A DNA stretch of 64,000 nt. It comes from Magnolia sinica (taxonomy: Eukaryota > Streptophyta > Magnoliopsida > Magnoliales > Magnoliaceae). A program made the position numbers and the translations under genes. Of the stretch, positions 32,566-46,786 are shown piece by piece. The stretch covers positions 14,888,032 through 14,952,031 of the forward strand of contig NC_080582.1 in assembly GCF_029962835.1 (NCBI RefSeq), written 5' to 3'. Below the pieces are notes generated by a model. The model ran no database searches and was not told where the DNA came from. It saw nothing but the letters and a program-made list of their open reading frames with translations. How positions within the stretch are numbered: position 1 is the first letter of the stretch; every line of letters starts with the position of its first letter.

Positions 32566-35500
32566 GTTTTTAGTTATCCTTTAACAAAGTTATGCCTTAG
32601 ACCTACATTTCTAGACATACCATTATAAGTCTTACTCATAGCACGACAAAGAGTAGCCTGACTATCACAAAAGATAGATATGGCAGGAGTAGGTTTTGGC
32701 CAATACGAGATTTCCAACAGTAAGTATCTTAGCCATTCACATTCTTTACAAGCAGCATCAAGTGCAATAAACTCACTTTCCATTATAGAGTGAGATATGC
32801 ACGTTTGTTTCTTAGATGCACATGATATTACTCCTCCTCCAAGAGTGAATATCCAGCCACTTATAGATTTAGATTATATGCTATCTGCATTCCAGCTTGC
32901 ATCGCTGTACTCTTCAAGTACAGCGGGATATGATTTATAATACAGTCCATAGTCTATGGTTCCTCTTAGATACTTTAAAATTCTCGAAATCGCATTCCAG
33001 TGTACTTGTCCTGGATTACTGGTATACCTGTTTAGCATTCATACTGTGAATGCTATATCGGGTCTAGTGCAATTCATTATATATATATTAAACTCCCAAT
33101 AACTCATATATTCTTGTTGTGCTTTACATCTACTAGTATTTTTAACCAATTTAATACTTGGATCAAATGGGGTTGAAACCAGTTTATTGTTATAATGATT
33201 AAATTTTTTTTAACACTTTCTCTAAGTAATGAGATTGTGTTAAGGCTATTCCATTATTAAGATTATAAATCTTAATACCTAATATTACATTGGCTTTACC
33301 TATATCCTTCATGTCGAAGTCGGTACTTAAAAACTTTTTAGTTTCTCTCACATAGTCCTCATTTGGTCCAAATATTAGCATATCATCTACGTATATGCAT
33401 ATAATGAATTGACCTTTAATATATATGGACTTATCTGCTTGGTTTACTCTAAAATCATTAGATTGTACTACTTGATCAAACTTCTCATGCCATTGCTTAG
33501 GAGCTTGCTTGAGCCCATAGAGAGATTTGACCAATTTACACACTTTCTTCTCTTGCCCGGGTTGAACAAACCCTTCAGGTTGTTCCATATAAACTTCTTC
33601 ATCTAGATCACCATTTAAGAATGCCGTTTTGACATTCATTTGATGGATTACTAGGTGGTGAATTGCTGTAAGAGCAATTAAAGTCCTAATGGTAGATATA
33701 CGAGCAGCAGGAGCATATGTATCGAAAAAATTGATAATTTCCTTTTGTCTAAATTCTTTGGCTACCAATCAAGTTTTAAACTTATTTATGGTTCCATCAG
33801 GATTGAACTTTCTTTTAAAAATCCACTTATATCCTATAGGCTTTGAACTTGGTGGAAGATCGGCCAAACACCAAGTGTTATTTGAGATTATGGAATCCAT
33901 TTCATCGTCTATGGCTTCCCTCCAAAACTGTGCATCAGAAGATGAGAGAGCTTCACTAAGCGTTGATGGATCACTTTCAATAGTTAGTGGTAGAATAATT
34001 TCCTTTCGTATTTCATTTATATCCCCTTTTATAAGGAACATATAGAAATCTAGGCCAAAAAATGTTTCTTTTCTTGCTCTTTTCGATTTTCTTGGTTCAT
34101 TTCCTTCTGGATGAGTGTTGGATTTATCATGAAAGTTGTTAGGCTCTTCGTTCATTGGTTCTATTATATTTTCATCAACCTGTCTTTTTATATGATTATT
34201 CATATAGTCTTTGTATACTGTATTTTCAAAAAATATAGCATCCATAGACTCTATAATCATGTTTTTGTCAGCAAAAGAAGTTTGTTTTAGAACCAGGAAT
34301 CTATATAAGGGACTATGAATCGCACACCTGATTCCTCTAGGACCTAACTTTACTCTCTTAGAATCAATAATCTTGACTTCTACTATACTTCCCCACACTT
34401 TGAAGTAATGAAGATATGATTTCTTCTTTTTCCATAATTCATATGAAGAGATATCCAATTTTTTGTGTGGGATAGTATTTAGAATACGGTTTGCTGTTAA
34501 CAATGCTTCTCAATCCAGAATTTAATATCATACAGTTGATCATCTCAACTAATGTCCTATTTTTGCGTTCCGCTAGTCTATTTTACTGAGGTATGTAAGG
34601 TACCGTAAATTCATGGATTATACCATTTGATTCACAGAAGTCGTTGAATTCATTAGAAGAATACTCACCCCCTCTATCACTTCTGAGGGCTTTAATTTTT
34701 ACATTCAACTGATTTTCCACTTCGGCCTTATAAAGCTTAAACTTTTCAAAGGCTTCATCTTTAGATTTTATCAAATATACATAGAAAAATCTAGTGAAGT
34801 CATCGATAAATGTGATAAAATATATTTTTCCTCTACGATTTAAGGTATTATTTAAATCACAGATATCGGAATGAATTAACTCTAAGGGTTGTGATTTTCT
34901 CATGCCATTCTCAAATGATTTTCTGATTATTTTAGAATGGGCACACACATCACATTTCCCTTCTTGTTGAATTTCATGATTTGGTATAAGGCCTCTAGGA
35001 TCATCATTCTTTTCATTGAATGATAATTAACATGACCTAGTCTAGCATGCCATAAAGATACAAAATCCACTATATAAATGGAAACATCATTATTATTATT
35101 AATATTCAGTTTAATCATACCATTACATGAATATCCTTTGCCTACAAACATACCATTCTTGGTGATAACCAACTTATCAGACTCAATCACTATTTTGAAT
35201 CCTCTCTTATTGAGAAGATCACCTGACATTAGCTTTTTAAACATGTCAGGTACATGCAATACATTTGTTAGTGTCAGTCTTTTGCCTGATGTAAACTGAA
35301 GCTCTAATGTTCCCTTTCCAACAACATTCGCACGAATGTTATTACCTATCTTCACTTCTTGTCCAGTTGTTATACCTTTATAGGTCTTGAAGATGTTTCA
35401 GTCCTTCGATATATGAATGGTTGCACCAGTATCTAGCCACCATCCACCATCGGATATTACTGTGTTAGCTTCAGTGACCATTGCTACAAGTTGGTCTTCT

Positions 35501-36339
35501 ACCATGTTAGCCTGAGCTTTCAGTTGTTTTTTCCCGTGTCGACATTTCTTTATATAGTGTCCAGGCTTATTGCAAAAGTGACACTTGCCATTTTTTCTTT
35601 CCCTTTTTCTTAAACTCTATATTTTTCTTTGGGGGAATAGATTTGGAGTTTTGAGATTTTGGCTTGTCATTTTCTACTATATTTGCTTTGGAATGATTTT
35701 CCAAAGCACTTTCTTTCTTGTCTCGGTTTCTGGACTCTTCTTCTATATGAAGATGTCGTTGAAGCCCTTCAAGAGTGTACTTCCTTTCATCATGTTTCAG
35801 TTTCTTTTTATAATCAAACCATGATGAGGGTAATTTTGCAATTACTACACCGACCAGGAATTCTTCAGGAAGATCTATCCCACCAATCTTCAATTCATCA
35901 ACCAAGTTCTGTAGTTTGGTTACTTGGGAGAGAATTGGCTGATCATATTTAAACTTGAAGTAGACATAATTGTCGATCGGAAATTTCTGAGTACTGATCT
36001 CTTCAATTTTATATTTTTGATCCAATTTTGTCCACAGAACTTTAGCAGAGAATATTTTACGGTACGAATTATAGATAGAATAGAGAGGGCGTTTAGGATA
36101 TGACCTTTGCTTAGAAAATCATCATCCTTCCTTTTCTTCTATTCTTCCTTCACTTAATCTGAATCGTCTTCTTTTGGCTCGGGTAGAGAAGACAGATTAT
36201 CATCGAGAATGTAGGATAACTTGAGAGTAGTCAGAAAGAAAAACATCTTCTACTACCATCTTGAGAAGAATTAACCGTCGAAACGATCTAGTCGTACAAA
36301 GTCTTGGTTCATAACTTGAATGGAATGAATTGCCTCCAT
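32566..36339 (-). pseudogene. Copia gag-pol, broken
   Basis: Reading the minus strand: a gag start at 36339 meets an in-frame TAA at 36273-36271. The gag body is at 36025-35567, followed in another frame by a CCHC knuckle and the protease motif LDTGA (near 35420). A pre-integrase WHARLGHVNY block (near 35050) precedes integrase (34948-34583; HSDICD and LRSDRGGEY give the acidic residues), which is cut by TAA at 34585-34583. Reverse transcriptase (33768-33199) has IYVDDM, and RNase H (32783-32574) has ESEFIALDAACKE and FCDSQ. Several lesions make it unable to encode one polyprotein. Confidence 0.92.
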
Positions 36340-36367
36340 TGTGAAAAGATAATAAATTTATCTTGAA

Positions 36368-37317
36368 TGTTAGAATTTTAGAAATATAAGAGTTTCTTGT
36401 ATACAACGGAGGATAGAAGAAAACGATAACAAAACGATCAGATCTATCGGGTTCAAGGCTCGACTTGAACAGTCAATTTCTCAAGACAAATTTGCTGCCC
36501 TTTTTCTGAAATTTTCAGCAAGTGCAAACGAAGGAAATCTGCAAATTGTCTTTAGGATACAATGAACTCTCAATCCGATTTTCAACACGAAAATTTGCAC
36601 ATTTAAGTGTTGAATAGATCTCTAGTTTTAACACCGATATACCTTAAAATGTTCAGAAAAAATTCAGCAAGAGATCAGATCGGGAGTAATTGCACAGAAG
36701 ATGATATAATCTCAAGGATTAAGAGTATTATCTTCTGGATTATAGTATCCAGGATTTATATTAATTGAAAGGTTATGGATTTCTTTCTGAAGAGGTGCTA
36801 AAGTGCCTTTTCAAGAAATCCATACTCATTCACAACAAATAATTGCCTTCCATGAAAGGACATGACTCTTTATCCTATGACAGTTATTTCAGTACCCATT
36901 TAGACAGAAGCAGTTATCCAACAGGAAAAACTGTATCCACATAAGCGACACATGGCATAGGTGCCACATGTACAATCATGTCACAATTACTCTCAATTAG
37001 CGAAAAAGGTAATAAAACATCAGGGTACCATGGCCCAAAAAATTGAACCGTGTGCTAAAAAGACTAAGGCTCTTATTGCTCCTTATGACGATGCGAACGT
37101 GCTAAGTGCGCCTAATAAAGCGCCCAAGTAGCCCTACAGCCCACGCGACGCGCGTGCATGCGCTCGAAGAGATTTGAACTGCATAAGCAAAAATCCCTTC
37201 TCTTACCGACTGGCTATACACATTAGTTATGGAAAGTTTAAATAATTAATATATTTATTTACTTTCTAAAAATAACTTTTATTTTTGAAATTTATTTTTA
37301 TTCTAAAAAACACAACA
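36368..37317 (-). repeat. Copia 5' LTR
   Basis: The 950-bp partner of the 3' LTR. By eye the two differ at a few percent of positions, so insertion is not very recent. Confidence 0.95.
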
Positions 37318-37322
37318 AATTT

Positions 37323-40018
37323 TGGTGGTATAAATTTTTTTGGTTGTTCATTGTTTTTTTTTTGTTAAATTAAAAACTTCTCCTATAAATATTAAAACTT
37401 GATACTTGTAACTATGATAGGAGAACACTTTCCTTGGATGAACCCTACATCATATTGTCATACATCCCTTATAACCTTTTAACCACTCATTCAATTGAAA
37501 AACTACCCGTACACTTACTTATTTATCATTTAAGGAACCTAAGTACCCGTTTACTTTTTCCAATCTTAAAGTCTAAATAGATATTTTTTTATGAATCAAG
37601 GGCCATGATTGCATAAGTCAACTTACCCGAATTCCTAACTTTCTGATTATGATATAATTTTCATAATAACTAAGATTGCTATCAGGTTAGATTTCATTAA
37701 ACATGATCATACACATCACAAGACCAACTTAAAATTCCGTTATTATGATTTAAATGGTATATGTTAAAAATGACATATATCTTTTAAACTTTTTGCCCAA
37801 TCGTAAAACCTACCGTACATTTACCTTGAAATCACTAGATATATATTACATTCCGTCTATAGGATTTTTGGACATCTCTGTCATACTAAACCAAACGTCG
37901 TATAATTAGATCCACCCATTTTTGGGGCCCGAACCAATAGTATGACATGATTATTATGATTCTTATATTTTTCTATAAAAACCATATCAGTAAATTAAGA
38001 GTCTAACAACTACAACTCGATCAATTTGGGTCCAAGTAATCCCAGTATAAATACGCACATGTACAAACCTTTCTTTAAAAAAAAAACTACTTCCTAGAGG
38101 TCCTATCGAAAAATGTCTGGACATTTTGTAAATGGCTATATAAGACTTCTAATCATCTTTTTTTTTTCTCCCAAAAAGGTCCATCTAGTGGGTCCTTATC
38201 GAAATCTGACGGTAGAGATCACCCATGATTGGTGACCAAATTACAAAACTGAGTTTATCACTACGTAGCGCTTAGAAAGCCTGGGTACTTGTTCATTTAA
38301 ATTAATTCTTCAAAATGTGAAGTCCATCATGAATCCAAAATATCCAAGGGTGTGGATTGATTGCTTGCCTCCAAGTGCAGAGGTTTGTAAGTAATTTCCT
38401 GTGAATACGAGGTCGATCCCACAGTAAGATGAATTGCGAGAAGGAGAAAATCAAATGCAAAACAAATTAAGTAATAAAAACTAAACTGATGATTTGATTT
38501 TGAGAGTTTTGAATAGATATAATTTAACTGAATTAAAACAACACCCAAGCTTCAAAGTTACACACATAGGTTAATGTTCCAAAATCATGATGACTTGGAT
38601 AACACAACTAGGATCCGAGCACTATGGTCTGCCTAATCGGAAAATAAAATAATTTAAACATTTTAAATAAATGATATAAAAGATTAGAAAATCATAGATT
38701 TGCACCATTGATGTATATTCTCAAAGGTTAGTAATTTTATGAATTCATATGTATAAGATAATGAATATCAAAGAAATGTAACAGGTTGAGAACCTCTCAT
38801 ATCTAAGAAATCTAATTGATTCAGGGTAAGCCTATCCATCAATGTAGATCTCATATGATGGTATGTATCTCACATAATGATAAAAAAACTAAACCTGAAC
38901 AATTGATGACATGCATACACCATTCATCTCATCATTAAAAAGAATAAATCATCAAAACTTAAAGAATTATTAGACCTATGTGCTTCCCTTCTAGCTTGGG
39001 CTAGAGGAAACTATAAAAACATAAGTAAAATAGAAAAAGAAAGCAACAATAAATAATAAATATCTAAAAGCTTGTAAAGAAAAACAAATTAAAACTATAA
39101 AACTCTCTAAAAACCAAGATATAAATGGGAAAAATTATGCAATATTTGAGTCTCAATACGGATGCCCATGCACATAAACTATTCTTAAAACCTTGTTTGC
39201 ACATGCCCATTTATATCCGAACTTGTACCAAGAGCTATTTATCTAAATTAAACCAAAATCCCTTAATTTCCACACTTAGATCCATTATCTCACCATCCAT
39301 TGCAAATATGGATCATAACTCTCAAGTGGTCAATCTAAAAACTAAAAATAATGGTTCATCATGAAGATCTTGTTATACCTAACACTCTTATTGGTCGGAT
39401 TCTGAGAAAAGATCTCTTACAAGACAATGAGACCCACAAATCAATGGTGATCTAAGGCTTGAAAAGTTAGTTCTGATTTTTTATTTTTAAGAATGTGTGT
39501 ACACTTATATATATGATTTCACCCTATACATCACACAACAACATCTTATACTTCAAACTATTCATGAAACTGTCTGTACACAAACTTCGTCACTTGTCAA
39601 GGAACCTAGTGGACCATACACTTCTCATTTACAAAATCATTCAACCACTCATCATTCATTTTTTGCAATTACCATAGATCAGCTTATCTATTCAATCGAT
39701 CATCGAACCAACGGTACACATTATACAACTTTCAAAATCGTGAGGGGTCATATGTTATATCAAATATGTGGTCCATACCAAACCTTGAATAATTTTCAAA
39801 GTATATGAAATCCAAAAATCACTTACGTTTTCTCAAGCAAAGAAAAAGAATAAAAAATGCGCGAAGATAAAAATTCATGCATCTCATGCATTAACATAAA
39901 GTGGGACCCACCTTATAATATAAAAGAGAAGGGGGAGACGTAAGTGACATCCCACTCTCAAGCAGGAGAGAAAGAGAGAGGTGTGATCGATGATCCTCAT
40001 TGTCCATCTGCTTCAAGC
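37323..40018. other. Intergenic AT-rich stretch with a possible LTR piece
   Basis: No host gene is seen. At 38340-38420 the minus strand reads GTGGGATCGACCTCGTATTC, a phrase common near the 3' end of gypsy LTRs, so part of this stretch may be an old LTR. No borders were found. Confidence 0.35.
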
Positions 40019-40023
40019 GTTAA

Positions 40024-43000
40024 TGTAACACCCTGAAAATCGGGGGTCGTGCATACGCTCGACTCCCGAGTTCCCGGGGTCACTTATAACCGGTTTTCAT
40101 TAATATGCGATTAATCTAGTCTAAATGCGCATTCTAAAATTTCCTGGAATATGAAGCACAACCACATAAGTCTACTGAAATGGAAAAAAAACAACTATAC
40201 CTATATATACATGACCAAAAGAGTACAAAAGGGCGCACAAGGTGACGCCCAACAAAATCACAAAAAGAATGGCATGACCAAAAGAATAAAGCTGAGCCGC
40301 TGCTCGGCGATCCAACGACCCATCTACTGATCCGACGGGGTCCCGCTCATCAACTGGAAGTAAGGGAACTCGTCCTCCTCCTCGAGGCTCGCGTCACCAG
40401 GCTCCACGAAATCTGTATCACCTGCATCTATGAACGGGTCTGGTTGGTGTTTTAAAATACCGTCCCAGAGTGGGAGTGAGTGATCAACTCAGTGGGTGCT
40501 ATTAGTCTTAAGTTGCAACAAGCATCAATTATAATAAGAATTTAATGAAAAGCAATCAATCATAAACATCTATCTAGTCTTGTTAATGTGCATGCATGCA
40601 GGATGATATGATGTATGCCCTCACCACAACGCTCCCTCGTGCGACAACATCTAACGATCGCCAATGCCAACACTCCCTCAGTGCGACCTCGACTGCCGAG
40701 TCGCCAACCTAGCTAATGCCATGCAATGATGATGTTAACCGGGTTCTTAGTTAAGTCCATTCATCCAGCAGATTTGGGAATCTGATACACCCCACGTATC
40801 AAATGCCCTAAGCTAGTTGTGAGGGCAAGACCCCCCAATGTGTGAGGCCGAGACCCCGCGATCCTTGATCCCGTCGGGTTTTTCCCATCCCCGACTTCAA
40901 GCACATGGGGGGTGCTGAATGTGGGGTCGCTTGCGGTCACTACGGGGAGGCGCTCACCCCAGCGTAGGCCGACAGCTCGGACATAGTGTCCCATTCCACC
41001 ATGCCCGGCTCACGAGACTGTAGATCAATATTCCATCCGATATCGATGAGCTACAACGGTGGTGGGGTGTTCCAGTTTTCATACATATGTGAGCAAACAA
41101 GGTTAACAAACTAGGTGGGTCAGCCAGTGGACTAAACCGCACAAGCCCAGACAAGTATGTGGCGGAACGACATCGGGTACAAGCGACCCATGTAGTCTAA
41201 CTACTGTCGCCCACACGCACTTGCCCAAACCCATGGGTTCAGCCTCAAAGTGGTCCTACCAACGGAACCACCTTCGCTCTCCTCATGTTCCTGACCAACC
41301 TAAGGGTAGGAATAGTGACTCATAGCATGCCAACTATCAATGTAACATCAAGCATATTCAACACCATGTTCTCATGTTGCTCAACATACAATTCAAATTT
41401 CCCTACAAGCAAATCATTAATATTATAAATAAAGTGTATGTGTGTGGTGTGGGTTATTGAGGAAGTTAACACTTCCTCCATGTTGAGAAATCATATACAC
41501 AAGAGTAATGAAATCATACGAAATATGAAGCAACAACGTATAAAAATCAACACGGCATGAGCATATGATCATCCATACATCAAATCATGTGAGAAACATA
41601 AACGACATCATGAGAGAGAGAGTCAAACATATAAATCCATACCATTTCAACCAACATACAATTCCTAGGATTTCCTAAGCTTTCAAAAATAACATCCAAG
41701 CAATCAAAATCATTAATCTCGTATTAAAATTGGTGCTAGGTCACCTAAGAGTAATAGTCCGCACCTATGGATCGTTGAGATCTTGGAAACGACCTAGGAA
41801 TGAGGGCTTTTGGGGTCGGACGGCCGGATTCCCTAAAACAACCATTTGCATGTTAGAAATTCATGAAATCCCTTCTCATCACAAGGGTTTTAAGGAAAAA
41901 AAAAGGGTGATGGGTCTTACCTAGACGATCAATGGGATGAATGGGCGGTCGTAGAGGAAGGATTCTTCTTGGAGAAGAGGTAGGGAGTTGTGGGGTTTGA
42001 TTCTTTGGGCCCCACCTCGATCTAGGGTCCACCTTCACTCCCTTCTTCACTCTCCCTCTCTCTTTCTCCTCTTTTCTCTTCTTTCTCTTTTTCTCTCCTT
42101 AGGGCAAATTCGTATGGGGAGAGGGGTGCCCCAAGTAAGGCCTTTATATAGTGCTAGGTTTGATGAAAATGGCCCCAAGTGTTAGGTTTTTACTATACTA
42201 GACCTATGAGAGGGTCTTTTTAGCCTCTAGGGCCCACTATGGGGTGTACAAGTCGATATACACCGCAAAATAGTTAGGCTTAATGATGATCTACGTATGG
42301 ACATGATCGGCCCGCCATTTGGATGCGCCGATCGACAGATATGATTATAAATCTGTTCAACGGTCACCGATGGTCGATCGGGGCCATGACTATATGGATA
42401 TGAGCAGGAAAATATCCTTACTCCACGGGTAAAGTTTGGTCGCAAACCGACGGTCCGAAATCCTCAACTTTGTATAAGAGTGGACGACTCAATTCACTTA
42501 AGTTCCAACTCCTTCCTTTAGGGTATTTGCACTTCTCATGCACTCGTCCTTCAGCTCAAGTTGACCGGCGCTGGACCGTACCCAGGTCTGATTCCCCCGA
42601 TGGACGTCAAGCCCAATGAGACGGACATTATTCTATAGTTTTGAAACTAGTGGTCCACCAACGAGCGGTCTAGAGCTTGTTTGGATAACCAGGGTAGTTT
42701 CGGTGGCCCTCTGACCATGAAACCTTTAGGATAGGTGCTCCATGGCCCGATGAAGGGCCATGCAAAATTTGGGGATGATCAGATATGGGGTTTGGTCGTA
42801 TGGGTCTGATTCGCGATCAACGGTCACCATGCTACGATCGGGACCCAGATTTTGTGAGCGGGCGTAGAAAAATACATTAGACCTTTACCGTAAATCTGGA
42901 AGAAATCCGGCAGCTGAAATGCCTGAAATCTCAGCTTTATTTACCTGCGTCAGATTCCAATTCTGGCATTGATGGGGCGCATCTGGCAAGTGCCAGATTT

Positions 43001-43522
43001 CACTTCTGGGTGTCCACTGGGTCCGTGGTCCGCGATGGTCCCCAAGCCCAGTGAGATCTATGCTCCCCTAAATTTTTATAATTTTCTGACCTTCCCGTGT
43101 CGCAGTATAGCCTGCACGGGCTGTCGCTAGGTGTTAACGGCCATCTGGCTTGGAGGCCCGCACCAGGTTTTATCAGGACCCGTCTGATCTATTCAATTAG
43201 GCTAATCTTAGTCTAATTTATTTATGATACCTCACTACGAGTGGCTTAAACGAACGGTCTAGTGGCAATCCTACGTGGACGCCCCACGACACTGTTCTGG
43301 TTGGGCGGGACGTTATACTACACCTGATGTTCAAGTGATCGGGCGGATTCATTGGCTTCCTACGGCTAATTAATCGGACTGGTGCGGCTCTTTACTGGTA
43401 CCACCCCTGTATACACTGACATTGAATGCTAATGGTTATTAAGTAATGTTATAAGTTAATTAAATTAAAAAAATTTCAAGGATTTTTGGAAATCCAAAAC
43501 AGTGAAAATCCAGGATGTTACA
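40024..43522 (+). mobile_element. Large solo LTR or LTR-like element, copy 1 (gypsy, Tekay/Del-like)
   Basis: Ends TGTAACACCC and GATGTTACA are LTR-type, flanked by perfect 5-bp duplications GTTAA (40019-40023, 43523-43527). Length is 3499 bp. It has no readable gag-pol domain. Long LTRs of this kind are known for Tekay/Del chromoviruses; that lineage is my inference. Confidence 0.85.
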
Positions 43523-43613
43523 GTTAAAATATGTCCCTTACCATTTTTTTTACGGAACGATCTTACATACATCAAGTGGACCCCACCATCAATCTTGATG
43601 TATGACATGGATT

Positions 43614-46600
43614 TGTAAAATCCTGGATTTTCACTGTTTTGGATTTCCAAAAATCCTTGAATTTTTTTATTAATTAACTTATAATATCACTTAAATGACC
43701 ATTAACACTCAATGTTAGTCTATACAGGGGTGGTACCAGTAAAGAATCGCACAAGTCCGATTAATCAACTGTAGGAAGCCACCAAATCTGCCCGATCACT
43801 TGAACATCAGGTGTAACCCCATGATTTACTCACATAGGACCTAAATTTAACCGACCCATCTCTAACTAATCAAGACAATCATGACTAAATTAAAGATTTA
43901 ACCGTGGCCAAGTTAGATAAGGCCCGGATCTTGACTAATAAACCAAATCAACCCCGTTACTCTTTTAGCCTAAAACTGACGGTAAAGTAATCATGACCAA
44001 ATCTCAACTTTTACTAGTTATAAATAGGTAACACTATGAACATAGTTAATCCAAACCCTAATCATCACCCACGAGAAATCTCAATACTTAATTCATTCCA
44101 GAAATACCCCGATTTTCCAAACAAGCTCTAAACCACTCGTAGGTGGGCCACTAGTCCCAAAATTATAAAGTAATGTCTGTCTTACTGGGCTCGACGTCCA
44201 TCGCGAGAGTCGGACCTGGGTAGTGCCCAGAACCGCTCAAGTTGAGCCAAAGAACGAGTGCATGAGAAATGCAAGTACCCTATAGAAAGGAGGTGAAACT
44301 TAAGTGAATTGGGTTATCCACTCTTATGTAAAGTTGAGGATTTCGGACCGTCGGTTTACAACCAAACTTCACACGTGGACTAAGGATATTTCCGTACTCA
44401 TATCCGTATAGCCGCGGCCCGATCGACCATCGGTGACCGTTAAACAAACTTATAATCATATCCGTTGATTTGCACATCCAAATGGTGGGCCGATCATATC
44501 CATACGTAGATCATCATTAGGGTTAACCATCCTATGATGTATATCGACTTGTACACCCTATAGTGGGCCCTAGAGGTTAGAAAAATCCTCCCATAGGGTT
44601 AGTATAGAAAAAACCCAACACTTGGGGCCATTTCCACCAAATCTGGCATTATAAAAGGGGCTCATTTGGGCACCCCCTCTCCCCATACGATTTTTCCCTA
44701 GAAGAGAGAGAAGAGAGAAAGGGGAGAAGAGAAAGAGGAGAGTAAAGAGAGGAAGGGTGAGTGAAGAAGGGAGAGAAGGTGGACTATAGGCAAGGTGGGG
44801 CCCAAGAGAAGTCGATCCTTGCAACTCCTTCCTTCTTCCTCTAGAGATCACACATCCACCACTCTAAATTTGAATTCCAACCGACTGGGGAGGTAAGCAC
44901 CCATCTTCTTGAGATCCTTTGTGTTGAGCTAGATGTTGCATGTAATCCTAACATACAAAGTTCCTTTGACTCAGGGTCTCTACGAATCCACCCGTAAGAT
45001 GGCAATCCTAGGTCGTTTCCCATTTATCTCAACGATCCATAGGTGCGGACTATTATCCTTAGGTGGACTATCACCAATTTCATTAGGAGTTTAATGATTT
45101 TGTATGCTTGGATGATGTATTGGGAGAATCTAGAGAAAACCTACGAATTGTTGGTTTGTTTGGAATTGTATGGAATTGTACGTCTTTTTGATTTTCTCAT
45201 ATGATGTTGTTCTTGCTTCTCATATGATTTGATATGAATTGATGATCTCACATTTATGTCTTGTTTGGTTTCCTCCATATGTTATTGCCTATGGCATGTG
45301 TGCCTTATTAATTCTTGTGCAAATTGATTTTATGAGATATATGGGATGTTTAACATCCTCACTAACCCACACACCACACATGCACCTCTGTTTCATAATA
45401 TTGTTAGCTTGCTTGTGGAAGTTTTGAATTGTATGTGAGAAATATGCATGCACGACATCTCATATGCTAGTTGATAATGCCGATTTTTAACATGTTATGG
45501 ACGTTTATCAACCTTTTTAGTTGGTTAGGAAAATGAGGAAAGTGAAGGTAGTCCCGTTGGTAGGACTACCCTGGGCTAAACCCATGGATTTGGGCGAGTA
45601 TGGAAGGACGACAGTAGTTAGACTACATGGGTCGTTTGTACCCGATGTCGTCTGTCCCGTGTTTACCTGGACTTGTGCGGTATAGCCTGTTACTGACCAA
45701 CCTTGCTTGTTAACCTTGATTGTTTACCTATGTATGGAACCTGGAACACCCTATAACCGTTGTAGCCTATCGATAACCAAATTGAAATTGATCCACCGCC
45801 TCGTAAGCCGAGCATGGTGGAATGAGATACTGTGTCCGAGCTATCGGCCTACACTGGGGTGATGCGCCTCCCTGTAGTAACCGCGAGCGATCCCTTTATT
45901 TCTTGGCACTTCCCATCTGCTTGAAGTCGGGGATAGAAAACCCGACGGGATCAAGGATCGCGGGGTCTCGGCCTCATACGTTGGGGGGCCTTGGCCTCGC
46001 AACCAGTGTAAGGCATTGATACGTGGGGTGTATCAGATTTCCCAACCTGATGTATGAATGAACTTAACTAAGAACTCGGCTAACACGATCGCATTGCATT
46101 GCACTAGTTAGAGTGATGACTCGGCAGTCGAGGTCGCTTTGAGGGAGTGTTGGTCATACGCGATCGTTAGATGGAGTCGCTCGAGGGAGTGTTGTGGCGA
46201 GGGCATGCATCATATCATCCATCATGCACTTGCATTAACAAGATTAGTTAAGTATTTATGAATGTTTGTTTTTCATTAAGTTCATAATGTAATTGATGCC
46301 TGTTACAACTTAAGATTAATAGCACCCACTGAGTTGATCACTCACTCCCACTCTGAGACGGTGTTTTAAAACACCAACCAGACATTTTACTAGATACAGG
46401 TGAGGTGGAGCTCGAAGAGCCAAGGGAGGTGAGCAAGGATAGGGAAGAGGAGTTCCCTGCTTCCAGACTTTCAACAGATACTTTTAGTTGAGTTCGGGCT
46501 ACCGCGAGGTATGGACCAGGGCCCTAGTTGCTTTGGGTCACGTATGAGTGGGACTAGTTCCCTATTTAGATGATTTTAAATTCATTGTCTAGATATTTTT

Positions 46601-46781
46601 TATATTTAATAGCAATCGATACTGTTTTATGACGTACTTATGCTTAATGCTTTACTAAATCCTCCATTGTTTATGAATCATGTAAATGTAATCAAAATAT
46701 GAAGCCCATTAGGGCATCCATGACACCTGGGAATTCGAGAGCCGAGTTCTTACACGACCCTCGAAAACTCGGAGCGTTACA
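43614..46781 (-). mobile_element. Large solo LTR or LTR-like element, copy 2, inverted
   Basis: On the minus strand it begins TGTAACGCTCCGAG and ends CCAGGATTTTACA. Perfect 5-bp duplications GGATT flank it (43609-43613, 46782-46786). Length is 3168 bp. Long stretches are the reverse complement of copy 1, for example 45917-45965 against 40860-40905. Confidence 0.86.
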
Positions 46782-46786
46782 GGATT

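Larger units (their letters stand above)
30930..37317 (-). mobile_element. Ty1/copia LTR retrotransposon, complete but defective
   Basis: Two LTRs (36368-37317 as 5' LTR, 30930-31881 as 3' LTR) with TGTT...AACA ends bound a minus-strand gag-pol. Perfect 5-bp duplications AATTT flank it (30925-30929, 37318-37322). The order protease, integrase, RT, RNase H identifies copia. A polypurine tract GTGGGGGAT sits beside the 3' LTR (31882-31890). No canonical initiator-Met primer site follows the 5' LTR. Stops and frameshifts break the coding region. Confidence 0.95.

Noticed and set aside
40024-46781. One large DNA transposon with 3-kb inverted ends
   Set aside because: Each arm has its own different 5-bp duplication and LTR-type termini, so they are two insertions.
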